DNA of 44,978 nucleotides from positions 1 through 44,978 of the forward strand of contig JAKACH010000006.1 in assembly GCA_021821635.1 (NCBI GenBank). The letters run 5' to 3'. The notes beneath the pieces are model-generated. The model searched no databases. It had not been told where the DNA came from and was given only the letters and a program-made list of their open reading frames with translations. Shown here piece by piece: positions 15,588 to 23,710 of the stretch; position 1 is the first letter of the stretch, and every line of letters starts with the position of its first letter. This DNA is from Thermoplasmata archaeon (GTDB lineage: Archaea > Thermoplasmatota > Thermoplasmata > Thermoplasmatales > Thermoplasmataceae). The translations under genes and the position numbers were made by a program.

Positions 15588-16742
15588 ATGATCAGCTCAA
15601 GATTGTCAAGAATCGAGGAATCTGCGACGCTCAAGCTAACCAAGGTAGCCGAAGATCTAAAGGCCAAGGGAGTGAAGGTATTTAATTTTGGGATTGGCGA
15701 GCCGGATTTCACAACACCTGAAACGATCATAGAAAGCGCATTTGAGTGGGCCAGAAGAGGCAAAACGCACTACACGCCTTCAAACGGTATCAGGGAACTC
15801 AGGGAGGCCATTGCAGATAAGCTGCTCAAGAAGAACCAGATTCATACGTCAGCGGATAATGTGCTAGTAAGCCCCACAAAGTTTGCCATTTACCTATCAC
15901 TTTATGTTATACTGGAGGAGGGGGATGGTGTCATTCTTCCCGATCCTTACTATTCTTCCTATAAGGACATCATAAAACTTGCCGGGGGAAAGGTTTTGGA
16001 TGCACCACTTAACCTGGACTATTCATTAAATTTCGAGCTTATGCAGAAAATGGTCTCACCCAGGACGAAGGCAATAATATTCAACAATCCATCCAATCCG
16101 ACTGGAAGGGTCTACACACAGAGGGAGGTCAAGGAACTTGTTGACTTTGCCATCAAAAACAAGCTGGTAATCATATCAGATGAAATATATGAGGACCTGA
16201 TCTACGAAGGCTCGATGTACTCGCCCGGATCTATAGAGGAAGCAGCCGATCATGTGATAACAATAAATGGTTTCTCCAAGAGCTACGCAATGACAGGCTG
16301 GAGGATTGGTTACCTCAACGCTGCTCCCGAGATCGCAAAGGCTGCGGCCAAGGTGCTGGGGCAGACTATTACATGCGTATCCTCAATATCACAATATGGT
16401 GCTTTGCAGGCTCTCCGGGACGAGAAGGATCCAGTTACATTCAGGGAGAAGTTCAGGAAGCGCAGGGATCTTGTCATGAAACTGTTTTCAGAGATCGACG
16501 GTTATTCCACTGTAAAGCCCGAAGGCGCATTCTATGCATTCCCGCAATATTCTGGCAAGTTGGATTCTGTCCAGTACTCCTCAGGCCTCCTGGAAAAATA
16601 CCAGGTCATAGTGACGCCGGGGACCGCGTTCGGTGAAATGGGCGAATTGCATTACAGGTTCTCATATGCGGCCTCCGAGGATGAGATCAAGGAAGGGATA
16701 TCCCGGATAGCCAAGTATGACCGCGAAATCCAGAAAAGGTAA
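15588..16742 (+). CDS. aspC: Aspartate aminotransferase (class I/II PLP enzyme)
   Basis: 384 aa, full length. It moves an amino group between aspartate (or other amino acids) and 2-oxoglutarate using pyridoxal phosphate. Motifs: the N-terminal FNFGIGEPDFTTPETI; the cofactor-stacking Tyr in DPYYSSYKDIIKLAGG; NNPSNPTGRVY; the Asp/Tyr of IISDEIYEDLIYEG; the Schiff-base Lys in NGFSKSYAMTGWRIGYL; and the carboxylate-binding Arg in HYRFSYAA. The substrate range of such archaeal enzymes is broad, so aromatic transamination feeding the hpd operon is possible but not shown. The start ATG is 26 bp from a TATA box shared with the divergent radical SAM gene. A phosphoesterase gene follows after 6 bp. Confidence 0.92.
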   Translation: MISSRLSRIEESATLKLTKVAEDLKAKGVKVFNFGIGEPDFTTPETIIESAFEWARRGKTHYTPSNGIRELREAIADKLLKKNQIHTSADNVLVSPTKFAIYLSLYVILEEGDGVILPDPYYSSYKDIIKLAGGKVLDAPLNLDYSLNFELMQKMVSPRTKAIIFNNPSNPTGRVYTQREVKELVDFAIKNKLVIISDEIYEDLIYEGSMYSPGSIEEAADHVITINGFSKSYAMTGWRIGYLNAAPEIAKAAAKVLGQTITCVSSISQYGALQALRDEKDPVTFREKFRKRRDLVMKLFSEIDGYSTVKPEGAFYAFPQYSGKLDSVQYSSGLLEKYQVIVTPGTAFGEMGELHYRFSYAASEDEIKEGISRIAKYDREIQKR

Positions 16743-16748
16743 AAGGCA

Positions 16749-17480
16749 ATGATGGAAATTCAGGTGGAGAAGGATGTCTTCATCTCAGATCTGTACTGCT
16801 CATACCTGCGGGATCTGAATGCGGTCGTAATATCCGATCTCCATCTCGGGTTCGAGGAGGAGATGAACCTGCATGGCCTCTTTCTTCCAAAGCTTCAGCG
16901 AAGTCATGTGGAAGGCCTGCTTGACAGTATACTTGAAAGATATGATCCTGAAACGGTCTTCATCAACGGCGATTTCAAGCATGAATTTTCAAGGAACCTC
17001 CCGCAGGAATGGGATGATATCCTGCATTTTATCGACAGGTACAGGGAGAAGGTGAACCTCCATTTCATACGCGGAAACCATGACAACTACCTGCTGACCA
17101 TACTTGCAAGATCAGGACTTGAACTTCACGACAAGTATGAAGATGAACGCTACCTGATCTACCACGGGGATAGGGATCTGGGCATCAGCAAGATCACAAT
17201 TCTGGGACATGAGCATCCTTCCATCTCACTCCGGGATGATGTCGGCGGTGTGTTCAAGATCCACTCCTTCATTTACAATACAGAGAGCCATGTCCTAGTT
17301 ACCCCGGCAATGAGTTTCTTCTCCTCGGGAAGTGACGTGGCGACATCGCTTGTCAACGATGAGCATTTCACCCCGTCATTGAAGCACGTTAATGCATCCA
17401 AGTTCCGGATTTTCGGCATCACTGAGGAATTTGGGCTGGTGGATCTTGGGATGCTTGGTGAACTGAAGAGGACCGCCTAG
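16749..17480 (+). CDS. SbcD/Mre11-related metallophosphoesterase (archaeal TIGR00024 type)
   Basis: 243 aa. The two-metal calcineurin-like site is complete: VISDLHLGFEEE (D-x-H), FINGDFKHEF (GD in place of GDxxD), FIRGNHDN (GNHD), YLIYHGDRD, and TILGHEHPSIS (GHEH). This small archaeal type is related to SbcD but lacks its nuclease capping domain; its substrate is not established. It follows the aminotransferase by 6 bp, so the two are co-transcribed. The 3' end overlaps hemA by 62 bp, tail to tail. Confidence 0.88.
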   Translation: MMEIQVEKDVFISDLYCSYLRDLNAVVISDLHLGFEEEMNLHGLFLPKLQRSHVEGLLDSILERYDPETVFINGDFKHEFSRNLPQEWDDILHFIDRYREKVNLHFIRGNHDNYLLTILARSGLELHDKYEDERYLIYHGDRDLGISKITILGHEHPSISLRDDVGGVFKIHSFIYNTESHVLVTPAMSFFSSGSDVATSLVNDEHFTPSLKHVNASKFRIFGITEEFGLVDLGMLGELKRTA

Positions 17481-18657
17481 AAGATTTTTCCTGAGATCCC
17501 TTGAGCAGCTTGTAAAATTCCTGCAAAACCTCGATAGTCTGCCTGTTCTTGTTCACCTTGACCATCTTCTTTATTGCAAGTGTCTGCGGGGCAAGAACCT
17601 TGCTTACAAGGGAGTCGGCCATCTGGGCTATCACCTTCTCTATGTCCATGCCCTTCCTGATCATGTCCAATGCAACCTCTACCTCGTTTTTCTCCAGGCT
17701 CTTCGAATGCTCGAAAACAGCTCTTATTAGATCATCTGCCTCGAGCTGGCCAAGCTTTCTTGTGAATTGATCGAGCTCCTCGTTCAGGATCTCCTCGACC
17801 CTTGGGATAAGCGCCTTCTTCTTTGCTGAATTGGATCGCATAATTGGTTCAATGTCGGATAGGGAGATCAGCCTGCAGCCAATCAAGTTCCTGGAAGCAT
17901 TGGGAGGCATTCCAAGATCAATGAGAATCTTTCCTTTTCCCTTTATTTCTCCGCCGAAAATAGGCTTCTTTGAACTTGTGGCAGCTATGATTATTTCATT
18001 TTCGCTCATGATCTCGGCGGGGTCAATTTTGCTGTGTGCCTCTATTGAATAAGAACGGGCAATCCTGTCAAGCGAATCCTCGCTCCTGGCATAAACCCTC
18101 AAGAACGCAGGTTTTGCCATCAGGGCATATTTTACCATGTCTGTTGCAAGCTTTCCGCTCCCGACTATTGCAATACTCTTGCCGCTGGCATTCAGCTCAG
18201 TTGAGAGCATCTGACCAACATGAGCGGGAACCGATGTCTTTCCCTTGGATATTGGCACCTTTTCCCTGACAAGTTTCCCCACGCTTATTGCCTTCTGGAA
18301 TATGAGGGAAAGAGTCTTTGAGCACCTGTCATTTGCAAGAGCGTCTTCGAACGCTACCTTGACCTGGCGCAGTATTTCCTGCTCGCCGACAGATACAGAC
18401 TCGATACCGGCTGATACCCTGAAAAGGTGCATGAGGGCTTCATCGCCGGAAAATGAATGATAAGGGCTCAAGTCCTTGAATTCTGGGATGGGATCAGAAG
18501 AATAGATTTCTACCCTGTGGCATGTCGAAAGCAAAACCCAGTCTGTAATTTTTCCCCGCAGCCTGTGATCAAAAAAGGCTGCGTCCTTCGCGCTGACTGT
18601 TTCAAGGAGGTGGGGTTCGTTGTTGACATCCCAACCAATCATGTGAAGAGAATTCAT
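17419..18657 (-). CDS. hemA: Glutamyl-tRNA reductase
   Basis: 412 aa, standard length. It reduces glutamyl-tRNA to glutamate-1-semialdehyde with NADPH, the first committed step of tetrapyrrole synthesis. The catalytic Cys is in VLLSTCHRVEIYS. The domain order is visible: catalytic N-domain; SAGIESVSVGEQEILRQVKVAFEDA; the NADPH Rossmann motif SIAIVGSGKLATDMV; then the C-terminal dimerisation helix (RLISLSDIEPIM onwards). The last 25 residues are polar and Ser/Gln-rich, overlap the phosphoesterase gene and are probably a disordered tail. No other heme gene is adjacent; a HemQ-like gene lies 4 kb away. Start ATG 18657. Confidence 0.97.
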   Translation of the reverse strand: MNSLHMIGWDVNNEPHLLETVSAKDAAFFDHRLRGKITDWVLLSTCHRVEIYSSDPIPEFKDLSPYHSFSGDEALMHLFRVSAGIESVSVGEQEILRQVKVAFEDALANDRCSKTLSLIFQKAISVGKLVREKVPISKGKTSVPAHVGQMLSTELNASGKSIAIVGSGKLATDMVKYALMAKPAFLRVYARSEDSLDRIARSYSIEAHSKIDPAEIMSENEIIIAATSSKKPIFGGEIKGKGKILIDLGMPPNASRNLIGCRLISLSDIEPIMRSNSAKKKALIPRVEEILNEELDQFTRKLGQLEADDLIRAVFEHSKSLEKNEVEVALDMIRKGMDIEKVIAQMADSLVSKVLAPQTLAIKKMVKVNKNRQTIEVLQEFYKLLKGSQEKSSRRSSSVHQASQDPPAQIPQ

Positions 18658-18844
18658 GAACTTGCAAGCCTCACGTATCTTTCAGGTCATTTCAAATGAA
18701 TATTTAACGATAGCCCAGTTTTTCCGGCAAAATTCCAAGGTGCATCGTCTATCATCTTCATGCGACCAGATCCTTTAATCGGGAAATGTATAACCAGGTG
18801 CTACATACACTTCAGAATAGAAAGATAATGAAGGGAAACGCTAA

Positions 18845-19327
18845 ATGCAATTGCGCCTGAACATAAAGCCGGTCGAACTCAAGGAAATTGGTCAGTCTGC
18901 CGCTGTTATGATCATCACGGATCGGCAATCTGTAGCGCTTATCAGGAGGCAGAAGAGGAGTGATGATCCGTGGTCGGGCCAGATAGCGTTGCCTGGAGGC
19001 CTGAGGAAGCCTGGAGAAACACTTCAGCAGACTGCAGTAAGGGAAACCGCTGAGGAAGTTGGTATTCACGTCACTCCAGCGGGATATGTGGGCAGCTACA
19101 GGACCCACGTAAGAGATCTCATTGTAGCAGCTTTTTTCAGCTTCGTGGATGAAGAGCCAAAGTTCTCTGTTGGAGAAGAGGTCGAAGAAGTTAACTGGGT
19201 AAAGGTTGATTGTCTGTCACCAACGACCACAGAGACAGGATATCCTGCATACAAGTACAATCGGGGCGTTATCTGGGGGCTGACATACCGGATACTGGGC
19301 GATTGCCTTGAAGAGTTTAATAAATAG
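18845..19327 (+). CDS. Nudix hydrolase, CoA-pyrophosphatase-like
   Basis: 160 aa. A full Nudix box is seen: GGLRKPGETLQQTAVRETAEEVGI matches G-x5-E-x7-REUxEExGU. Just before it lies DDPWSGQIALPGG, the signature of the CoA-pyrophosphatase subgroup (NudL/YeaB-like). Such enzymes cut CoA or acyl-CoA to 4'-phosphopantetheine derivatives and 3',5'-ADP; the precise substrate here is unproven. The spacer upstream (18658-18844) shows no other feature. The PPC-domain gene follows with its own TATA box inside the 3' end of this gene. Confidence 0.88.
   Translation: MQLRLNIKPVELKEIGQSAAVMIITDRQSVALIRRQKRSDDPWSGQIALPGGLRKPGETLQQTAVRETAEEVGIHVTPAGYVGSYRTHVRDLIVAAFFSFVDEEPKFSVGEEVEEVNWVKVDCLSPTTTETGYPAYKYNRGVIWGLTYRILGDCLEEFNK
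19316..19325 (+). promoter_or_regulatory. TATA box of the PPC-domain gene
   Basis: tttaataaat spans the end of the Nudix gene and is centred 25 bp before ATG 19345, which supports that start over the GTG at 19339. Confidence 0.5.
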
Positions 19328-19344
19328 CTTAATCATATGTGTTC

Positions 19345-19761
19345 ATGATTTCCAGGGAAGAGGGAGACCTTGTATTTGTAAAGCTCCAGAGAGATGACAG
19401 CGTTGTGCAGTCCTTAGAGAAGTTATGCGAATTGCATTCGATAAAGAACGGGCTTGTGGTTTGGGGCATCGGAATGTTCAGTACCGCCGATTTTGGGTAT
19501 TTCAACGGCAAGGAGTACATGCATAAGATCATTGAAAATCCGGGTGAGGTTGTATCGTTCCATGGAAGCATAGCGTCAAGTGATCCAAGGTTCCACCTGC
19601 ATGCTTCGATCGCCTTGAAGGACCATGGAGTTGTTGGAGGTCACCTGTTCAATGCTGTCGTGTCACCGCTCATGGAAATCCAGGTTACAAGACTGCGTGG
19701 CATTAATCTGTCAAGGAAGCTGAATGAGAAGAGCGGCCTCAAGGAAATTGAGATTTCTTAG
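19345..19761 (+). CDS. PPC-domain (DUF296) protein
   Basis: 138 aa from ATG 19345, the whole protein being one PPC/DUF296 domain. Visible: the N-terminal strand DLVFVKLQRDDSVVQSLEKLC, GLVVWGIGMFSTADFGYF, VVSFHGSIASSDPRFHLHASIALKDHGVVGGHLF with several His, and the closing strands VSPLMEIQVTRL. In plants this domain follows AT-hooks. The stand-alone prokaryotic form is a trimer, often called a DNA-binding protein, but its role is unsettled. The His cluster (FHLHAS, GGHLF) could bind a metal. The stop is 1 bp from the stop of convergent hmgA. Confidence 0.85.
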   Translation: MISREEGDLVFVKLQRDDSVVQSLEKLCELHSIKNGLVVWGIGMFSTADFGYFNGKEYMHKIIENPGEVVSFHGSIASSDPRFHLHASIALKDHGVVGGHLFNAVVSPLMEIQVTRLRGINLSRKLNEKSGLKEIEIS

Positions 19762-19762
19762 A

Positions 19763-20908
19763 TCAACCGATCCATGATTTCATATATGTCTTATCTTCGA
19801 TGCCCATTGCAGTCCTCGTAAGGAAGAGCGGATCGTATGCCTCGATCATAACGGCTACCTCGTCTGTGGATTTTGCGCCGATTGCAGCCTCAATCGCACC
19901 GGGCTGCGGCCCGTGGATTATTCCTCTCACATGCAGTGTGATTGAACCTTCCTCTATTCCCTTCCGGCTCATGAAACTGCCTGATGAATAGAAAAGAAAC
20001 TCGTCCGTATCTATATTATTGTGGTAGTAAGAGATTGGTATGGATCGGGGATGGAAATCAAACAGTCTCGGAAGGAACGTGCCCACCATGAAACTTTTAC
20101 CGGAGAATGTCTCGTGCACAGGGGGTGGCTGGTGAAGCTTTCCCACTATTGGCGCCATGTCCGAGATATTGATTGCATAGGGAAACAGGTAGCCATCCCA
20201 TCCTTCGAGGTCATAGATTTCCCTGTCACGGTTCTCGATCAGGTAGGTATCGTCATAATCAACCATTACCTCCAGCTTGCCAGGCAGGAACGGCTTTGCA
20301 TCCAGCTCGGGGTACCTGATGTCGCGTGTGTAGAAAGGAGTTCCTTCCCTTAGCTGCCCGTATCCGTTCCTGTACCGCACCGGGATATCTATCCTGTCCC
20401 TGCTTTCCATGAACAGCAGCTCCAGATCCCCGGTGCCGCTCATTGTCCATGTTGTGCCTTTCGGAATGTAGAGATAATCCCCTGTTTCAAGCTGCATAGT
20501 CCCAAAGACGGAGGAAAACGTTGCTTTACCCCTGTGCAGGAAGAAAAGCTGTTCAAAGAGTGCGTGCCTGAAATACCTCTTCATTTTTACTGACGGCTTG
20601 ACAAGCCCTATGCGGATCCTGTCGTTATAGAAAAGATACCTCCTTCCTGATACAGGGTCACCTTCCCTGGCAAGCTTGGATGTTTTGAGATGCCTGTGGA
20701 TCATCCTTTTCTCGCCGGATGGATCGAATTCCCTCTTCGTCTCCTCCCTGATGTCCAGTACCCTGGTTGGCTCGTTCCTGTGGTAGAGGAGAGAATAAAG
20801 GCCCTCAAAGCTTTCCTCCCCGAAGAGTTCTTCCCTCAACAGGTTCTTCCTGTCGTCATAAGTGTGCCTGTACCTTGGTACCTTTCCCTGTTTTACATAA
20901 TAAACCAT
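19763..20908 (-). CDS. hmgA: Homogentisate 1,2-dioxygenase
   Basis: 381 aa, short compared with about 430-445 aa for bacterial and animal enzymes but typical of the compact form. It opens the ring of homogentisate to maleylacetoacetate with Fe(II) and O2. The double cupin is visible, with HALFEQLFFLHRGKATFSS in the first half. The iron ligands are in SYYHNNIDTDEFLFYSSG (His and Glu) and GIIHGPQPGAIE (His). It is the last gene of the operon hpd - FAH hydrolase - hmgA; its ATG is 1 bp past the TGA of the hydrolase. Maleylacetoacetate isomerase is not in the window. Confidence 0.93.
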   Translation of the reverse strand: MVYYVKQGKVPRYRHTYDDRKNLLREELFGEESFEGLYSLLYHRNEPTRVLDIREETKREFDPSGEKRMIHRHLKTSKLAREGDPVSGRRYLFYNDRIRIGLVKPSVKMKRYFRHALFEQLFFLHRGKATFSSVFGTMQLETGDYLYIPKGTTWTMSGTGDLELLFMESRDRIDIPVRYRNGYGQLREGTPFYTRDIRYPELDAKPFLPGKLEVMVDYDDTYLIENRDREIYDLEGWDGYLFPYAINISDMAPIVGKLHQPPPVHETFSGKSFMVGTFLPRLFDFHPRSIPISYYHNNIDTDEFLFYSSGSFMSRKGIEEGSITLHVRGIIHGPQPGAIEAAIGAKSTDEVAVMIEAYDPLFLTRTAMGIEDKTYMKSWIG

Positions 20909-20909
20909 T

Positions 20910-21812
20910 TCATACCACCTTGTTCGTAAGCTTTCCTATCCTGCTGCTTTCAATAGTTACCTCGTCACCACGGTTAAGCCATGATACCCCACGGCTGCGC
21001 ATCTCCAGTATGCAACCGTTGCCGAATGTTCCCGTCATGATTATGTCGCCGGGTCTTAGCGTTACCTCATCTGACGCCCTTTCTATAATCTGACCAAGGT
21101 CAAAATATATATCCTTCATGTTGCTGGATCCATAGGTCTTGCCATTCACTTTTCCAGAAAGATCAATATCGTACTTTCCCCTGGAAACCTTGAGGCTGGA
21201 AAGATCTCCTGCCGTGAGCATGAATGGGCCAAGCGACGTTGCAAAGTCCTTTCCCTTAGCTGGGCCAAGACCGATCCTTGTCTCAGCGCGCTGAACATCC
21301 CTGGCGCTCCAGTCGTTGGCAATTGTAACGCCTGCAATATAGTCCTCATAGGAATCGGCGGCTATGTTCCTCCCTTCTTTCCCGATTATGAATGCAAGCT
21401 CCATCTCATAATCCAGATCCGTTGTGTAGTGCGGATAGTGCATCTCCTGCCCGCTGCCTATAACGCTGTTGTGATTCGAGAAATAGAATACGGGAAAGTT
21501 ATACCACTCCGGTGGGACGCTCTCGCCCCTGGTCTTCCTGGCATTCCTGACATGCTCCTCGAATGCGAAAAAGTCTCTTAATGACCTGACCTCTGGGACC
21601 GGTGGAAGATACCTATCCACAGGAGTCTGGATTAAAGCGTCTTCACCAGGATCTCTAAGATCTTCTTCTTGATGCCTCAGGATTGAGTAGAAGTTTTTTT
21701 CCAGGTTGGATTCCTTTAAACCAAGTATCCTGGATGCTGAATACGTGGAACCATTCTGATATACGATACACTCCCTGCCCTTATGAGCAGGAATAAAACC
21801 AACCAGCGGCAA
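20910..21812 (-). CDS. Fumarylacetoacetate hydrolase family protein
   Basis: 300 aa. The FAH fold starts after about 90 residues. The metal ligands lie in TTDLDYEMELAFIIGKEG, with IAGVTIANDWSARDVQ, GKDFATSLGPFML and RPGDIIMTGTFGNGC following. The family hydrolyses C-C bonds in beta-diketones or related acids. Its position between hpd and hmgA makes fumarylacetoacetase, giving fumarate and acetoacetate, the best call; hydrolysis of maleylacetoacetate directly would remove the need for an isomerase. Gene spacing is 12 bp from hpd and 1 bp to hmgA. Confidence 0.9.
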   Translation of the reverse strand: MPLVGFIPAHKGRECIVYQNGSTYSASRILGLKESNLEKNFYSILRHQEEDLRDPGEDALIQTPVDRYLPPVPEVRSLRDFFAFEEHVRNARKTRGESVPPEWYNFPVFYFSNHNSVIGSGQEMHYPHYTTDLDYEMELAFIIGKEGRNIAADSYEDYIAGVTIANDWSARDVQRAETRIGLGPAKGKDFATSLGPFMLTAGDLSSLKVSRGKYDIDLSGKVNGKTYGSSNMKDIYFDLGQIIERASDEVTLRPGDIIMTGTFGNGCILEMRSRGVSWLNRGDEVTIESSRIGKLTNKVV

Positions 21813-21824
21813 ACATTCGCCTCT

Positions 21825-22910
21825 TCAGAGGTTCCCTCTCTTTGCCTGCTCCCTTTCGATCGACTCAAACAGGGACTTGAAGTTTCCTTTCCCGAATGAA
21901 ATTGCGCCCCTGCGCTGGATGATCTCATAAAACACTGTAGGCCGGTCGCCTATAGGCTTGCTGAATATCTGCAGCAGATAGCCGTATTCATCCCTGTCAA
22001 CCAGTATATCCAGTTCCCTGAGCTTGTCAACATCCTCATGTATCTTCCCTACTCTCTCTTCGAGATCCTCATAATAAGCTGCAGGCGTTTTAAGGAATTC
22101 CACTCCTGATTTCTTGAGCCTGTTGACCGTATCTATAATGTTATCAGTCAGGAAAGCAATGTGCTGTACTCCCGGAGACTTGTAATAATCCAGATATTCC
22201 TGAATCTGGGATTTTTTTAATCCCCACGCGGGCTCGTTGATTGGAAACACTATCTTGCGATTGTTGTATTCGACTACCTTTGACTGCAGCGCGGAGTATT
22301 CGGTGCTGATATCCTTGTCGTCAAAGCTCATTAGCTGCTTGAAGCCAAGTCCCTTTATATAGTAGTTGACCCAGTCGTCCATCCTTTTCTCCTCGACGTT
22401 TCCCACTATATGGTCGATGAGCTTTATGCCCTTGGATTTTGTGTCGTCCTCGATTCCGACGAACCCGGGTGGAAGGTCGCTATCGTATTCCCCCAGGTCA
22501 ACGAGCGAATGAACGGTTTCTCCAAACGTGGGTATCGAGCTCATCAGTATGGTTCCATTATCAGACTTTATTTTCTGCACTTTTGCAGGTTTTATCAATT
22601 TTCTCTCCTCAATGCTCCTGACCGTCTCATCCATGTCAGGCACAATGAAGGATATGTCCTTGACCCCATCTCCGTGAAGGTGAACATGCTTTCCGACAAA
22701 GTCGTCGGGTTCAAGAAAACTTGTGAATATGAATCTGGCACTGCCCTGCCCCAAAAGATAAGAAACCCTGTCACGGACCCCCGTCTCCGGCCCGGCGTAA
22801 CCAAGCATACGGAAGCCGAGTGCCTTCTGGTGCATGAAAGCCCACTGTTTGGCTGAACCCACATAGAACTCAACTGTACCAACTTTCTCGAGAACAGGTC
22901 TTTCGGACAT
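21825..22910 (-). CDS. hpd: 4-Hydroxyphenylpyruvate dioxygenase
   Basis: 361 aa from ATG 22910 (MSERPVLEKVG). The longer GTG start in the track begins in the TATA-like region and is not favoured. It converts 4-hydroxyphenylpyruvate to homogentisate. Two VOC halves are visible; the C-terminal half holds the Fe ligands His in IDHIVGNV, His in VQHIAFLT and Glu in TVFYEIIQRRG. The C-terminal gate helix SFGKGNFKSLFESIEREQAKRG is complete. It is first in the tyrosine-degradation operon. A divergent HemQ-like gene starts 112 bp away. Confidence 0.95.
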   Translation of the reverse strand: MSERPVLEKVGTVEFYVGSAKQWAFMHQKALGFRMLGYAGPETGVRDRVSYLLGQGSARFIFTSFLEPDDFVGKHVHLHGDGVKDISFIVPDMDETVRSIEERKLIKPAKVQKIKSDNGTILMSSIPTFGETVHSLVDLGEYDSDLPPGFVGIEDDTKSKGIKLIDHIVGNVEEKRMDDWVNYYIKGLGFKQLMSFDDKDISTEYSALQSKVVEYNNRKIVFPINEPAWGLKKSQIQEYLDYYKSPGVQHIAFLTDNIIDTVNRLKKSGVEFLKTPAAYYEDLEERVGKIHEDVDKLRELDILVDRDEYGYLLQIFSKPIGDRPTVFYEIIQRRGAISFGKGNFKSLFESIEREQAKRGNL

Positions 22911-22995
22911 AGTTTTAAATGACTTTAATTTAGATAACACTTTCCATGCCTGATCTTTATCTTATTTGACCATTCTGTATGCATTGATGGATAGA

Positions 22996-23005
22996 TTAAA
23001 AAATA
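22996..23005 (+). promoter_or_regulatory. TATA box of the HemQ-like gene
   Basis: ttaaaaaata is centred 23 bp before ATG 23023. This places the transcript start at that ATG and argues against the track's upstream TTG start. Confidence 0.5.
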
Positions 23006-23022
23006 GCAAGCAATGTCCAAGA

Positions 23023-23703
23023 ATGGCAAAGGATCCGGATCCGATATACATGCAAATACTGTCGTTCAGGTTCAAGCACAGTGCACATATGCTCTCCAGG
23101 GAGAACAGGGCTGATCTTGTTATGCAGATCAATTCCACTCTGTCGGCTTTCAGGAAGAATTCTGTCTCTCTCAAGGTATATCGATCCATAAGATACGACG
23201 CCGACTACATGTTATGGTTCAGCACCCACTATCCTGACAACATAGCGGATCTTCTGTCGACTCTAAGGGAGAAAAGCAAGGGCTTCATCTCCTATGTGAC
23301 AGGATTCCTTTCCATTTACAGCGAGTCACCTTACCTCAAGAAAGGTACCTCCCTGGAAGATACGCTCAACGAGAAGCCGGGAAAATACCTGGTCGCATAT
23401 CCGATGTCAAAAACTAACGACTGGTACCAGATACCTTATGAGGAGAGGAAGAGCATCATGGCTGAACATATAGGCACCGCACTTTCCCATCCGGACAATA
23501 AGGGGATCAGATCATACACCACATACAGTTTCGGAATATCGGACTCGGAATTTGTCGTCATCTATGAGGTGGAGGATCTTGCAGGATGGTCAAGGGTCAC
23601 CAACAGGCTAAGGGAGGTAAAGGCAAGGAAATGGATTGCTTCGGAAACACCAATTCTCGTCGGAACTTACAGCGAGAGAGTGGAACTAGGCAGCCCATCC
23701 TGA
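23023..23703 (+). CDS. Chlorite dismutase-superfamily protein, HemQ-like
   Basis: 226 aa from ATG 23023. The conserved C-terminal half has YPMSK, matching the Tyr and Lys used by coproheme decarboxylase (HemQ). It also has WYQIPYEERKSIMAEHIG with the likely axial heme His, FGISDSEFVVIYEVED, and the closing ETPILVG. HemQ oxidatively decarboxylates coproheme to heme in monoderm bacteria. Most archaea use the siroheme (Ahb) route, so the role here is open: heme binding, peroxide-dependent decarboxylation, or other. Chlorite dismutase activity is unlikely, since no clear distal Arg motif of that group was identified. ThiI follows after 7 bp, so the pair is probably co-transcribed. Confidence 0.8.
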   Translation: MAKDPDPIYMQILSFRFKHSAHMLSRENRADLVMQINSTLSAFRKNSVSLKVYRSIRYDADYMLWFSTHYPDNIADLLSTLREKSKGFISYVTGFLSIYSESPYLKKGTSLEDTLNEKPGKYLVAYPMSKTNDWYQIPYEERKSIMAEHIGTALSHPDNKGIRSYTTYSFGISDSEFVVIYEVEDLAGWSRVTNRLREVKARKWIASETPILVGTYSERVELGSPS

Positions 23704-23710
23704 GGTGAAC

